Shown in pieces: positions 51,652 to 59,326 of a stretch of DNA of 64,000 bases. The notes beneath the pieces were generated by a model that saw only the letters and a program-made list of their open reading frames with translations, made no database searches and had not been told where the DNA came from. Position 1 is the first letter of the stretch; every line of letters starts with the position of its first letter. The position numbers were made by a program, and so were the translations under genes. Source of the DNA: MED-G105 sp965263305 (GTDB taxonomy: Bacteria; Pseudomonadota; Alphaproteobacteria; Caulobacterales; Parvularculaceae). The stretch spans positions 1,736,001 to 1,800,000 of the forward strand of contig OZ253666.1 in the NCBI GenBank assembly GCA_965263305.1, read 5' to 3'.

Positions 51652-51755
51652 CCGAATTGGCTTCCGCTGTGTGACGGCTCCAGCCAGATCGGCGTTCTAT
51701 CGGAGGCAATCTCATGGTCACATAGAACGTGGCTGCGCCATTGGGGTTTCGTCAC
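51652..51755. repeat. Direct repeat, right copy (flanks accessory region)
   Basis: Homologue of 25419-25521 in the same orientation (about 80% identity by eye). It sits between the IS5-like fragment and the IS1595-type element. A 63-codon open frame over it on the minus strand has no ribosome-binding site, and its copy at 25.4 kb is interrupted by a stop, so I do not call it a gene. Confidence 0.75.
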
Positions 51756-51822
51756 TACAGCAAAAATGAGGGGTTTCGAACACCAGAATTATCTTTGCCT
51801 TTCAAGGTTCTAGATAATTTTT

Positions 51823-52542
51823 GGGGCTGTCCCAGAAGATTTAGTTTCTTGAGTATGGTTTGAGCCATTCTCGGAGTGTTTTCAAGAGCTGATCGGCGGC
51901 TCCATAATTGAAGCGCCACTCACATTCCTTGAGATAAAGATGGAAGTTTTGCTTGGGGATACCATTGTATTTCCTGAGGTGCCGCTTTGCCTGGTTCCAG
52001 AAGTTTTCGATGCCGTTTATGTGGTTTTGCCTATCAGCGAAAAGCTGTGAATGGTTGATCCGCATATGGTGAAAATCAGTGATGTCGAGCGTGTCGTAAG
52101 ATCGATAACTGTCGGTGTAAACAATGCTGTCAGGCTGTACTTTGCAAGCAATAATAGGGATTAACGTGTCAGCCTTGGTATCGCTGACAGCGACGGTGAA
52201 CACGCGTCCTCCGCGTTTCAGCAGTCCAAAGACAGGTATCTTTCCAGCTGCGCCGCGTCCACGCTTACCCTTCCGAACACCGCCGAAATAGCTTTCATCA
52301 ACTTCTACTTCGCCAGCCAACTCGGAGGCTTCTTCGATCAGCTTTTCCGCAATAACAATCCGCAAGCGATGATAGAAAGTGGCTGCTGTGTCCTTATTCA
52401 CACCGACAAGCAAACAAGCCGTTCTGGCTGGCGTACCCGCAACGAAGTGTTCGAGCAGCTTATTCGTCTGATTATGCGTTAGTTTTGAATGCTTTAGCCG
52501 CATCCCGCCATCCTAGATGTTTCAAACATCTGGGACAGCCCC
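51823..52542. mobile_element. Complete IS1595-type insertion sequence
   Basis: A 720-bp element bounded by perfect 14-bp terminal inverted repeats (GGGGCTGTCCCAGA at 51823-51836; its complement at 52529-52542). It is flanked on both sides by the 8-bp target duplication TAATTTTT (51815-51822 and 52543-52550), the duplication length usual for IS1595. It encodes one intact transposase. The intact ends and duplication indicate recent insertion. Confidence 0.93.
51841..52503 (-). CDS. IS1595-family transposase
   Basis: A 220-residue DDE-type transposase (ISXO2-like domain). Catalytic residues are visible in EVEVDESYFGGVRKGKRG (first Asp), VYTDSYRSYD (second Asp) and HINGIENFWNQAKRHL (the Asn/Glu of the third motif). 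The N-terminus lacks the zinc ribbon of longer family members and begins with a helix-turn-helix (GTPARTACLLVGVNKDTAATFY). The length suits the IS1016-like short subgroup. It is full length with no frameshift. Confidence 0.92.
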   Translation of the reverse strand: MRLKHSKLTHNQTNKLLEHFVAGTPARTACLLVGVNKDTAATFYHRLRIVIAEKLIEEASELAGEVEVDESYFGGVRKGKRGRGAAGKIPVFGLLKRGGRVFTVAVSDTKADTLIPIIACKVQPDSIVYTDSYRSYDTLDITDFHHMRINHSQLFADRQNHINGIENFWNQAKRHLRKYNGIPKQNFHLYLKECEWRFNYGAADQLLKTLREWLKPYSRN

Positions 52543-52570
52543 TAATTTTTTTTTGCCCCTGAAAGTCGTA

Positions 52571-52646
52571 TGGTGCCGCATGGGTGACTTGAACACCCGA
52601 CCCCATCATTACGAATGATGTGCTCTACCAGCTGAGCTAATGCGGC
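52571..52646 (-). tRNA. tRNA-Thr (anticodon CGT)
   Basis: The minus strand gives a complete cloverleaf: acceptor GCCGCAT/ATGCGGC, D arm GCTC...GAGC, anticodon stem CATCA/TGATG with loop TTCGTAA (anticodon CGT), T arm GGGTG-TTCAAGT-CACCC and encoded CCA. It lies 20 bases beyond the target duplication of the IS element and at the right edge of the accessory region, a typical integration landmark. No second copy of its 3' end was noticed in the window. Confidence 0.95.
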
Positions 52647-52790
52647 TTGTCGGTTGTGAGGCTCTCCGAAATTCGAAGCTTCACAAGACAAGCGCTTTCC
52701 TTATCCGCTGGTTGTTGATCGTGCAAGCGAGAATTGCGAGCGCCCCGGATGCGGGGGTGCATCCAAAAGAGTGCGGCGGCGTGGTCCGGG

Positions 52791-53450
52791 TTAGGCGCTC
52801 TTGACGACGCGCACGGGTTGCGGCGCGGCGTGTACGCCCCGGCGCTTGGGTCGGTCAGAGGTCTCCTCTGGGGCGTTGTATTCGGGTTCCGCTTTTGCGG
52901 TCTCCTCAGGCCGGGAGAACTGTAGCCCGTAGATCTGGCCATCCCGGCGAATGACAATGCCCGCCGTCTGGCCGAGGGTCACCTTACTGCCAACCCGGAT
53001 GTATCCATTGGTGCGGATCGCCGCCCCGGTGAGGGACATGTCCACAATGCGGCAGGAGACGGGGCCACGCTCGGTGATGCATTGGGTCTCGACCTTCATC
53101 CCGTCAACGCGTTCGGTCAGGCGGCGATCTATGGTGAGGGAGGTCACCGGGAGATCCTCGTTTTCCACCAACGGGTCAAGAGAATCGAGCAACCGCTCCC
53201 GGCGGCGTTCTGAGATTTTTAACTCCAGCGCAAACCCGCCCCGGAACACGCGCGCCACGATGCCTTCTAGCCGTGCGCCGCCATTCAAATGGGCGACGAT
53301 GGCGTCGCCTTTGGCGGGTTGCGTTTTCGAAATGATCGCTATTCCGCCGCCTGAAATATCCCGGGCGATCCCTTCTCCGGGCAAATCCCCATTGATCAGG
53401 AAACGGGTGAAAATATCGGCATCGATCCGGGGGAATGCTCTGTTGTCCAT
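52791..53450 (-). CDS. PilZ-domain protein
   Basis: A 219-residue protein from ATG 53450; GGGAGG lies 8 bases upstream and excludes the GTG three codons earlier. Two PilZ-like beta domains are present: RAFPRIDADI with ARDISGGGIAI, and RRLTERVDG with CRIVDMSLTGAAI. The pattern of basic residues followed by D/NxSxxG is that of cyclic-di-GMP binding, weak in the first domain. The C-terminal ~35 residues are disordered and end in a basic stretch. It is a single gene between the tRNA and pheT. Confidence 0.85.
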   Translation of the reverse strand: MDNRAFPRIDADIFTRFLINGDLPGEGIARDISGGGIAIISKTQPAKGDAIVAHLNGGARLEGIVARVFRGGFALELKISERRRERLLDSLDPLVENEDLPVTSLTIDRRLTERVDGMKVETQCITERGPVSCRIVDMSLTGAAIRTNGYIRVGSKVTLGQTAGIVIRRDGQIYGLQFSRPEETAKAEPEYNAPEETSDRPKRRGVHAAPQPVRVVKSA

Positions 53451-53647
53451 CACGGACACCTCCCAAGGTAGTGAAAAATATTAAAAACAACCTTGGGTAT
53501 AAATTGATGGTGTGGCTAAACGTTCAATAAAGCCCCGAAAATGAGCGTTCTGTTGTTAAGGCGTTGGTTACCTCTTGCCGGAAGGCGGCGGCCCGAGCGG
53601 CCGCATGTTTTCGACATGGGGCTAAGATACGCAGCATTACCAGTGGT

Positions 53648-56068
53648 TTAGCCGCGTAAAATGCCGCCCACGGCTTTTTCCACTTGCGCCACGACTTTTT
53701 CCGCGATGGCGTCGATTTCTTTGTCCGTCAGTGTTTTGTCTCGCGGTTGCAGCGTCACTTCAACGGCGAGTGATTTCTTGCCCTCGGGCACGCCTTTGCC
53801 CTCGTAGACATCAAATATGCGGACGTCGGTGAGGAGTTTTTTCTCCGCGCCCCGGACGGCCTTCAAGAGGCTCTCCGCCGTCACGTCGTGGTCGACAATA
53901 AAGGCGAAATCACGGGAAAGGGGCAGGAGGTCCGATGCATCCATCGCCGTTTTGGTTTTTGTGGCGCGGGGTTTGCCGACCGGTGCGGCGTCGAGGTTGA
54001 CTTCAAACGCGTAGACCGGGCTGTCCACATCCATTGCTTTTAAGACGGCCGGGTGAATTTCGCCGAATTCAGCCAACACATTCTTAGGGCCGAGGCGCAA
54101 CACGCCAGAGCGGCCCGGATGATACCAGGACGGCGCGCTCGCGGCCGTTTGAAGTTGGGCGACATTGACGCCGGCGGCGGTCAGCGCCGCCAGGGCGTCG
54201 GCCTTCGCGGTAAACAGATCCGCCTGCGCGGTGGCCCCCGACGGTGCCCAGTGACGGGCCGGACGTGACAGACGCGCGCCCGAGGCAAGGGCCAATTGGC
54301 CGTCTGGTTGGTCGGAAATATAGATCGGTCCCACTTCAAAGAGGGCGAGATCGGCGCGCCCGCGATCGGCGTTGCGTTGTAGCGCGGCAATCAGATTTGG
54401 CAGGATGGAGGGGCGCATCACGCCGAGATCGCTGGCGATGGGGTTCGCCAGGACAAGGCCCTGGGCTTTCAACCAATCCGATCCCTGACAGAAATGGGGG
54501 GCGAATTTTTCATCCGTAAACGACCAAGTGACGGCTTCCAACAACCCACGCCCAGCGAGAGCCCGGCGCGCCCGGGCCCGGCGGGATTGGGCCGTGGTCA
54601 GCTTCGGCGTTTCAACGGCTTTCAATGGCGGCAGGGTCGCCGTCGGGAGGTCGTTAAAGCCCACAATTCGAGCGATCTCCTCGGCGATATCGGCTTTGCC
54701 ATCGATATCTGGGCGCCAGGATGGGGCCTTCACGATCCATGGATCGCTTTTTGAGACATCAAACCCCAAGGCGATGAGAATGCGCTCCGCCTCGGCATGG
54801 TCGATATCCATCCCCGTCAGGCGTTTTGCCTCGCTCGGCGGATAAAGCACTGTCTTTTCAGAAGTTGGCGCAGCTCCGGCAATCTCTATTTCGGATGGGT
54901 CGCCGCCGCATAGATCGAGCACCATTTGGGTGGCCATCTCTAATCCCGGCAATAGAAACGCAGGATCAACGCCGCGTTCGAAGCGATAGCGCGCATCCGA
55001 GGTAATGGTGGTTTTTCGTCCGGTTTTGGCGGTTCGTAAGGGATCAAAATAAGCGCATTCGATGAAGACGTTGTTGGTTTCTTCTGTACACCCTGTTGTT
55101 TCGCCACCCATGATGCCCCCGAGGCCGAGGACGCCGTTGTCGTCAGCGATGACTGTCATTGCGTCATCGATGTCATATTCTTTGCCATCAAGGGCGAGGA
55201 ATTTTTCGCCGGTTTTGCCAAGGCGCGCATGGATCTCGCCGGCGAGTTTGTCGGCGTCATAGACATGCAGCGGCCGCGCCCGGTCGTAGGAGATGTAGTT
55301 GGTCATATCGACGAGAGCGTTAATGGGGCGAAGGCCGATGGCGACGAGGCGATCTTGAAGCCATTTTGGCGATGGGCCGTTCTTCACCCCACGGATAAGC
55401 CGTCCTGCAAATGCCGGGCAGGCGGCTTCAGCGCCATCGGGGAAATGGAGGCCGATGTTCTGAGGGCAGGCGAATGCGCCTTTGACGCTTGCCGGGCTTG
55501 GTGTTTTTAAAACGCCGAGCCCCGCGGCGGCGAGGTCCCGCGCAACGCCATCGACGCCATTGGTGTCGGGGCGGTTGGGGGTAACTTCGAAATCGATGAC
55601 CGGGTCGTCGGCGCCAAGCCAGGACGCAATAGGGTCCCCGATGGGCGCTTCAGCGGGCGCTTCGATGATGCCGTCATGATCCGTCCCCAGCTCCATTTCC
55701 CGGGCGGAACACATCATGCCATGGCTTTCAACACCGCGAATTTTCGCTTTCGACAAGGTAACGTCAATGCCCGGCACATAGGCGCCGACAGGGGCGAAGG
55801 CGACTTTGATCCCTTTGCGCGCGTTCGGGGCGCCGCAAACGATTTGTTTCTCGCCATCTTTCGTCGCGACCTTGCAGACCTTCAGGCGGTCCGCTTCTGG
55901 GTGCTTTTCGGCTTCTAAGACTTCGCCGATGGTAAAAGCGGCAAGGCGATCAGCCGGATTGTCGACCTCCTCTACCTCAAGGCCGACAGCCACCATCGTC
56001 TCGACAATTTGATCGAGGGAAGCATCCGTCTCCAGATGATCTTTGAGCCAGGATAGGGTGAATTTCAT
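53648..56068 (-). CDS. pheT: Phenylalanyl-tRNA synthetase beta subunit
   Basis: An 806-residue subunit of normal length for the bacterial enzyme. The N-terminal MKFTLSWLKDHLETDA and the tRNA-binding (EMAP-like) segment FTIGEVLEAEKHPEADRLKVC are followed by the B3/B4 editing domain, the B5 domain and a catalytic-like core. The ferredoxin-fold anticodon-binding domain is at the C-terminus (LPLSRDFAFIVDHDVTAESL, EVTLQPRDKTLTDKEID). It works as a heterotetramer with PheS. It starts 62 bases after pheS and is co-transcribed with it. Confidence 0.97.
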   Translation of the reverse strand: MKFTLSWLKDHLETDASLDQIVETMVAVGLEVEEVDNPADRLAAFTIGEVLEAEKHPEADRLKVCKVATKDGEKQIVCGAPNARKGIKVAFAPVGAYVPGIDVTLSKAKIRGVESHGMMCSAREMELGTDHDGIIEAPAEAPIGDPIASWLGADDPVIDFEVTPNRPDTNGVDGVARDLAAAGLGVLKTPSPASVKGAFACPQNIGLHFPDGAEAACPAFAGRLIRGVKNGPSPKWLQDRLVAIGLRPINALVDMTNYISYDRARPLHVYDADKLAGEIHARLGKTGEKFLALDGKEYDIDDAMTVIADDNGVLGLGGIMGGETTGCTEETNNVFIECAYFDPLRTAKTGRKTTITSDARYRFERGVDPAFLLPGLEMATQMVLDLCGGDPSEIEIAGAAPTSEKTVLYPPSEAKRLTGMDIDHAEAERILIALGFDVSKSDPWIVKAPSWRPDIDGKADIAEEIARIVGFNDLPTATLPPLKAVETPKLTTAQSRRARARRALAGRGLLEAVTWSFTDEKFAPHFCQGSDWLKAQGLVLANPIASDLGVMRPSILPNLIAALQRNADRGRADLALFEVGPIYISDQPDGQLALASGARLSRPARHWAPSGATAQADLFTAKADALAALTAAGVNVAQLQTAASAPSWYHPGRSGVLRLGPKNVLAEFGEIHPAVLKAMDVDSPVYAFEVNLDAAPVGKPRATKTKTAMDASDLLPLSRDFAFIVDHDVTAESLLKAVRGAEKKLLTDVRIFDVYEGKGVPEGKKSLAVEVTLQPRDKTLTDKEIDAIAEKVVAQVEKAVGGILRG

Positions 56069-56130
56069 TTCGGATCGTCGTCCCTAATTGCGGCGGTACT
56101 CTTGCGCATTCTTCGTAAGGTTTGGCGAAA

Positions 56131-57222
56131 TCACCGGCTGAGCCCGGTCGCCAAGTTGGGTTGGTCATCGGCGTCAAACCCGTAATGCTCCAGCCAGCGG
56201 GCATCGCTTGCGAAAAAGTCCCGCAGGTCCGGAATGCCGTATTTCAGCATGGCGAGGCGATCGACGCCCATGCCCCAAGCGAAGCCTTGATACTCATCGG
56301 GGTCGAGGCCGCAGTTCTTTAATACATTCGGGTGGACCATGCCGCAGCCGAGGATTTCCATCCATTTTTCGCCCTGGCCGATTCGCACTTCGCTTTGGCC
56401 CTTTGACCCGACACGCTCATATTTGACATCCATTTCGGCGGAGGGCTCCGTGAACGGAAAGAAATGCGGCCGGAAGCGGGTTTCCACATGGTCGATTTCG
56501 AAGAAGGCTTTGACAAACGCTTCAAGCGTGCCTTTCAAATGACCCATATGGCTCTCGCGATCGATGACGAGCCCTTCTACCTGATGGAACATCGGGGTAT
56601 GGGTTTGATCAGAATCGACGCGGAATGTCCGCCCTGGGATAATAATCCGAATGGGCGGCGTTGTGCTTTTCATTGTGCGGATTTGTACGGGCGAGGTGTG
56701 GGTCCGCAACAACATGCGTTCCCCATCTTCTTTTTCGTTGAAGAAGAAGGTGTCATGCATCTCACGGGCGGGATGGTCGACGGGAAAGTTCAGCGCCGTG
56801 AAATTATGGAAATCATCCTCGATATCGGGGCCTTCGGCGACGTCGAACCCCATGGCGGAGAAAATCGCCACAATCTCTTCGGTAACCTGGCTGACGGGGT
56901 GAATGCGGCCCTCAGGCGTCGGCGCGACTGGCAGCGTGACATCGACTTTTTCTGCTGACAACCGCGCTTCCATCGCGGCGCTTTCCAGCGTTGCTTTGCG
57001 CGCATCAATGGCGTCGGCGATCCTTGTCTTTAGCCCGTTAAGGGCCGGCCCCATGGTTTTGCGCTCTTCCGGGCTCATCTTGCCCAGGGTTTTCATCCGC
57101 TCAGAGATCGCGCCTTTCTTTCCGAGGGCGCTGACGCGCACGCTTTCAAGGCCGGCTTCATCGGCCGCCTCAGCGATTTGCGTGGTGATGTCCCGTTCGA
57201 GAGTGTCTAAGTCATCGGTCAT
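56131..57222 (-). CDS. pheS: Phenylalanyl-tRNA synthetase alpha subunit
   Basis: A 363-residue catalytic subunit of PheRS. The N-terminal coiled coil (~1-90) is followed by the class II core: motif 1 around HPVSQVTEEIVAIFSAMGF, motif 2 in PMFHQVEGLVID with the preceding FRVDSDQTHTP, and motif 3 in AWGMGVDRLAMLKYGIPDLR. The start ATG is at 57222. It is first in the pheS-pheT operon, as in most bacteria. Confidence 0.97.
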   Translation of the reverse strand: MTDDLDTLERDITTQIAEAADEAGLESVRVSALGKKGAISERMKTLGKMSPEERKTMGPALNGLKTRIADAIDARKATLESAAMEARLSAEKVDVTLPVAPTPEGRIHPVSQVTEEIVAIFSAMGFDVAEGPDIEDDFHNFTALNFPVDHPAREMHDTFFFNEKEDGERMLLRTHTSPVQIRTMKSTTPPIRIIIPGRTFRVDSDQTHTPMFHQVEGLVIDRESHMGHLKGTLEAFVKAFFEIDHVETRFRPHFFPFTEPSAEMDVKYERVGSKGQSEVRIGQGEKWMEILGCGMVHPNVLKNCGLDPDEYQGFAWGMGVDRLAMLKYGIPDLRDFFASDARWLEHYGFDADDQPNLATGLSR

Positions 57223-57411
57223 TGAAAGCGCGGCCTAACGAGATGATGGAAAAGCCTTCCCCATAGCGAGGGCGGCCGTTGAATGACAAGGGCCGATCGA
57301 CGCTTTTTGCGTCAACCGGCCCATTTAAGAACTCATGCGAGACTGGATGATGACGCCCCAACCCTCGCGCGAGACGGTAGGGCGATGGTTGGGTCGGAAC
57401 CAGGCGCGGCG

Positions 57412-58053
57412 TTAATTGGCGATTTTCGAACCGTTGCCAAATGAGCCGTCAGCGATCACCGCGTCCAGGAACGCGCGGGTCTCGGCGTCAATTTCTGGGC
57501 GATAGCCGTCTTGTGTTGCGTTAAAGGAGATCGTGTTCGCTGTGCCCCGGCTTTGTGACGTGAATTGGAACCAAAGGTCGATGACGTTCTTAAAGACGGT
57601 GGCGTTGATCGCGAACGATCCGCGCGCCGTCCCGTAGTCAGCGATTAAATAACGATCGAGAAAAACAACCCCCTCTTGGACGGAAGCGCGGGTGGTGCGC
57701 GCCTGGGAGTTGAAATTGTTCACCATATCCGTGCTGGCCGTATCATTGATGATGGCGATCATCCAAAGGCCGGCGCAGGTTCCAGGCTGACGGCAAACCG
57801 TTTCTTTGAACAACATGGTGCGGCCATCGGCGCTGCGTACAACCAACGCGGTTTGGCCGTTCTGGTTGACTTGCTCGGTTGTATATCCGAGTTCGGTCAA
57901 AATCGGCGAGATATCGTTAAACGATAGGCTTCGTAGAATGCCGGATGGATTAGCGACGGGCGCCCCCGCCTGAGCATAAGCAGACGTCAAAAATGCTGTG
58001 GCGCAAAATACGCTTGCGACGGCGGCCGTGATGGCGGCGATTTTCTTGTTCAT
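57412..58053 (-). CDS. Secreted YbjN-like protein
   Basis: A 213-residue protein with a signal peptide (KIAAITAAVASVFCATAFLT, cut after AYAQA). The mature part matches the YbjN sensory-like fold in outline: ISPILTELGYTTEQV, VVRSADGRTMLFKETVC and a disulphide-capable CRQPGTC. A periplasmic location is likely; the function of the family in alphaproteobacteria is not known. It stands alone between pheS and the P1 peptidase gene. Confidence 0.7.
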   Translation of the reverse strand: MNKKIAAITAAVASVFCATAFLTSAYAQAGAPVANPSGILRSLSFNDISPILTELGYTTEQVNQNGQTALVVRSADGRTMLFKETVCRQPGTCAGLWMIAIINDTASTDMVNNFNSQARTTRASVQEGVVFLDRYLIADYGTARGSFAINATVFKNVIDLWFQFTSQSRGTANTISFNATQDGYRPEIDAETRAFLDAVIADGSFGNGSKIAN

Positions 58054-58133
58054 TGTAAAACCCCTCGATACTGATGGCGCACACCGTCCAGCAAAAAACG
58101 ATTAAAGGCAAGGGCCGCGCCTCTCCGTGGCGC

Positions 58134-59279
58134 CTAATCCCGGGCGTCCAGCAGGTTTTTAACCTTACCAAGAGGCACTGCCGGGTAGGGCGCGCCAGGC
58201 TCTGTTTGCGCCATAAAGAGGGAGTTCAGGATCGCCTCTTCCGTTGCTTCAATGGCGGCTTGTGACAGGGGAGAGAATAGATTGTTTGGCATATCCTTAA
58301 TAAGGGAAATTTCGCCGCGCCGTTCTGGGGTTCGTCGCACCCCTTCTGCGGTGGAAAACGCCAAGACATAATCGCCGGATCCATTCGTCATCGCAGCGCC
58401 CGTTCGCGCGAGACCGGCAATCGCGCGGGCGGCCAGGCGTTCAAGATTCCGGTCCGAAAGGGGCGCATCCGTGGCGACGACGATCATGATTGATCCATCG
58501 GCGTCGCCTTTATCAGTATGCTTTTGGAAGTAAAATTGATCGAGGGCTTCGCCCACCTTCACGCCGTCGACAATAAGGGCGCCGCCGAAATTCGACTGCA
58601 CAAGTACGCCAACCGTGAACCCGCCAAGGGCATCGGGTAACTGGCGGGAGCTGGCGCCGATGCCGCCTTTCCATCCAAAGGCGACGGTGCCGGCGCCGGC
58701 GCCGATCGCGCCTTCCGCAACGGGGCCGGGTTTGGCGTTATCAATCGCTTGGCGCATATGGCGCGGCGTCAACGCCCGCGCCCGGATGTCATTCAGGCGA
58801 CCATCATTCGTCTCCCCGACGACCGCGTTGACGGACCGGACGGTGTCATTCCCAGGCTGCTCCAGCGTCCAATCGATGATGGCGCTTGCCGCTTCGGGCG
58901 TATTCAAGGTGTTGGTTAATAGGATCGGGGTTTCAATCTCGCCAAGCTCTCTGATTTGGGTCACGCCCATAAGTTTGCCAAAACCGTTTCCAACGAATAC
59001 ACCCGCCGGTACTTTATCCTGATACAGATTACCATCATGGGGTAGGATGGCCGTCACGCCCGTGCGAATAGTGCTCCCTCCGCGGCGCTCACGGATCAGC
59101 GTGACATGCCCAACGGCGACACCATCAACATCGGTAATGGCGTTTAACGGGCCGGGCGTCAGAATGCCCGGTGTTGCGCCAAGGGCCCGGGCGCGTTGAC
59201 GCGTCTCCTGGCCATGGGCAGGCCAAGACACGATGGCGGTGACGGCAAAGACAACGGCGAGGAAAGTGTGGTGATGCAT
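58134..59279 (-). CDS. P1-family (DmpA-like) aminopeptidase, exported
   Basis: A 381-residue protein from ATG 59279; the open frame extends 60 codons upstream into the preceding gene, but MHHHTFLAVVFAVTAIVSWP is a clear signal peptide. P1/DmpA landmarks: TPGPLNAITDVDGVAVGH, NTLNTPEAASAIIDW, AVVGETNDGRLND, GAIGAGAGTVAFGWKGG and the segment VLVQSNFGG. The family self-cleaves into two chains and acts on N-terminal or beta-peptide bonds. It lies 48 bases downstream of the FGE-like gene. Confidence 0.9.
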   Translation of the reverse strand: MHHHTFLAVVFAVTAIVSWPAHGQETRQRARALGATPGILTPGPLNAITDVDGVAVGHVTLIRERRGGSTIRTGVTAILPHDGNLYQDKVPAGVFVGNGFGKLMGVTQIRELGEIETPILLTNTLNTPEAASAIIDWTLEQPGNDTVRSVNAVVGETNDGRLNDIRARALTPRHMRQAIDNAKPGPVAEGAIGAGAGTVAFGWKGGIGASSRQLPDALGGFTVGVLVQSNFGGALIVDGVKVGEALDQFYFQKHTDKGDADGSIMIVVATDAPLSDRNLERLAARAIAGLARTGAAMTNGSGDYVLAFSTAEGVRRTPERRGEISLIKDMPNNLFSPLSQAAIEATEEAILNSLFMAQTEPGAPYPAVPLGKVKNLLDARD

Positions 59280-59326
59280 GCGGCCCCCGCTTATTGGTGG
59301 TTTCGAAAGATTGGCGTCACGCCCAG

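Noticed and set aside
51564..51755. A 63-codon minus-strand frame overlapping the right direct repeat
   Set aside because: It has no ribosome-binding site, no known family, and its homologous stretch at 25.4 kb contains a stop.
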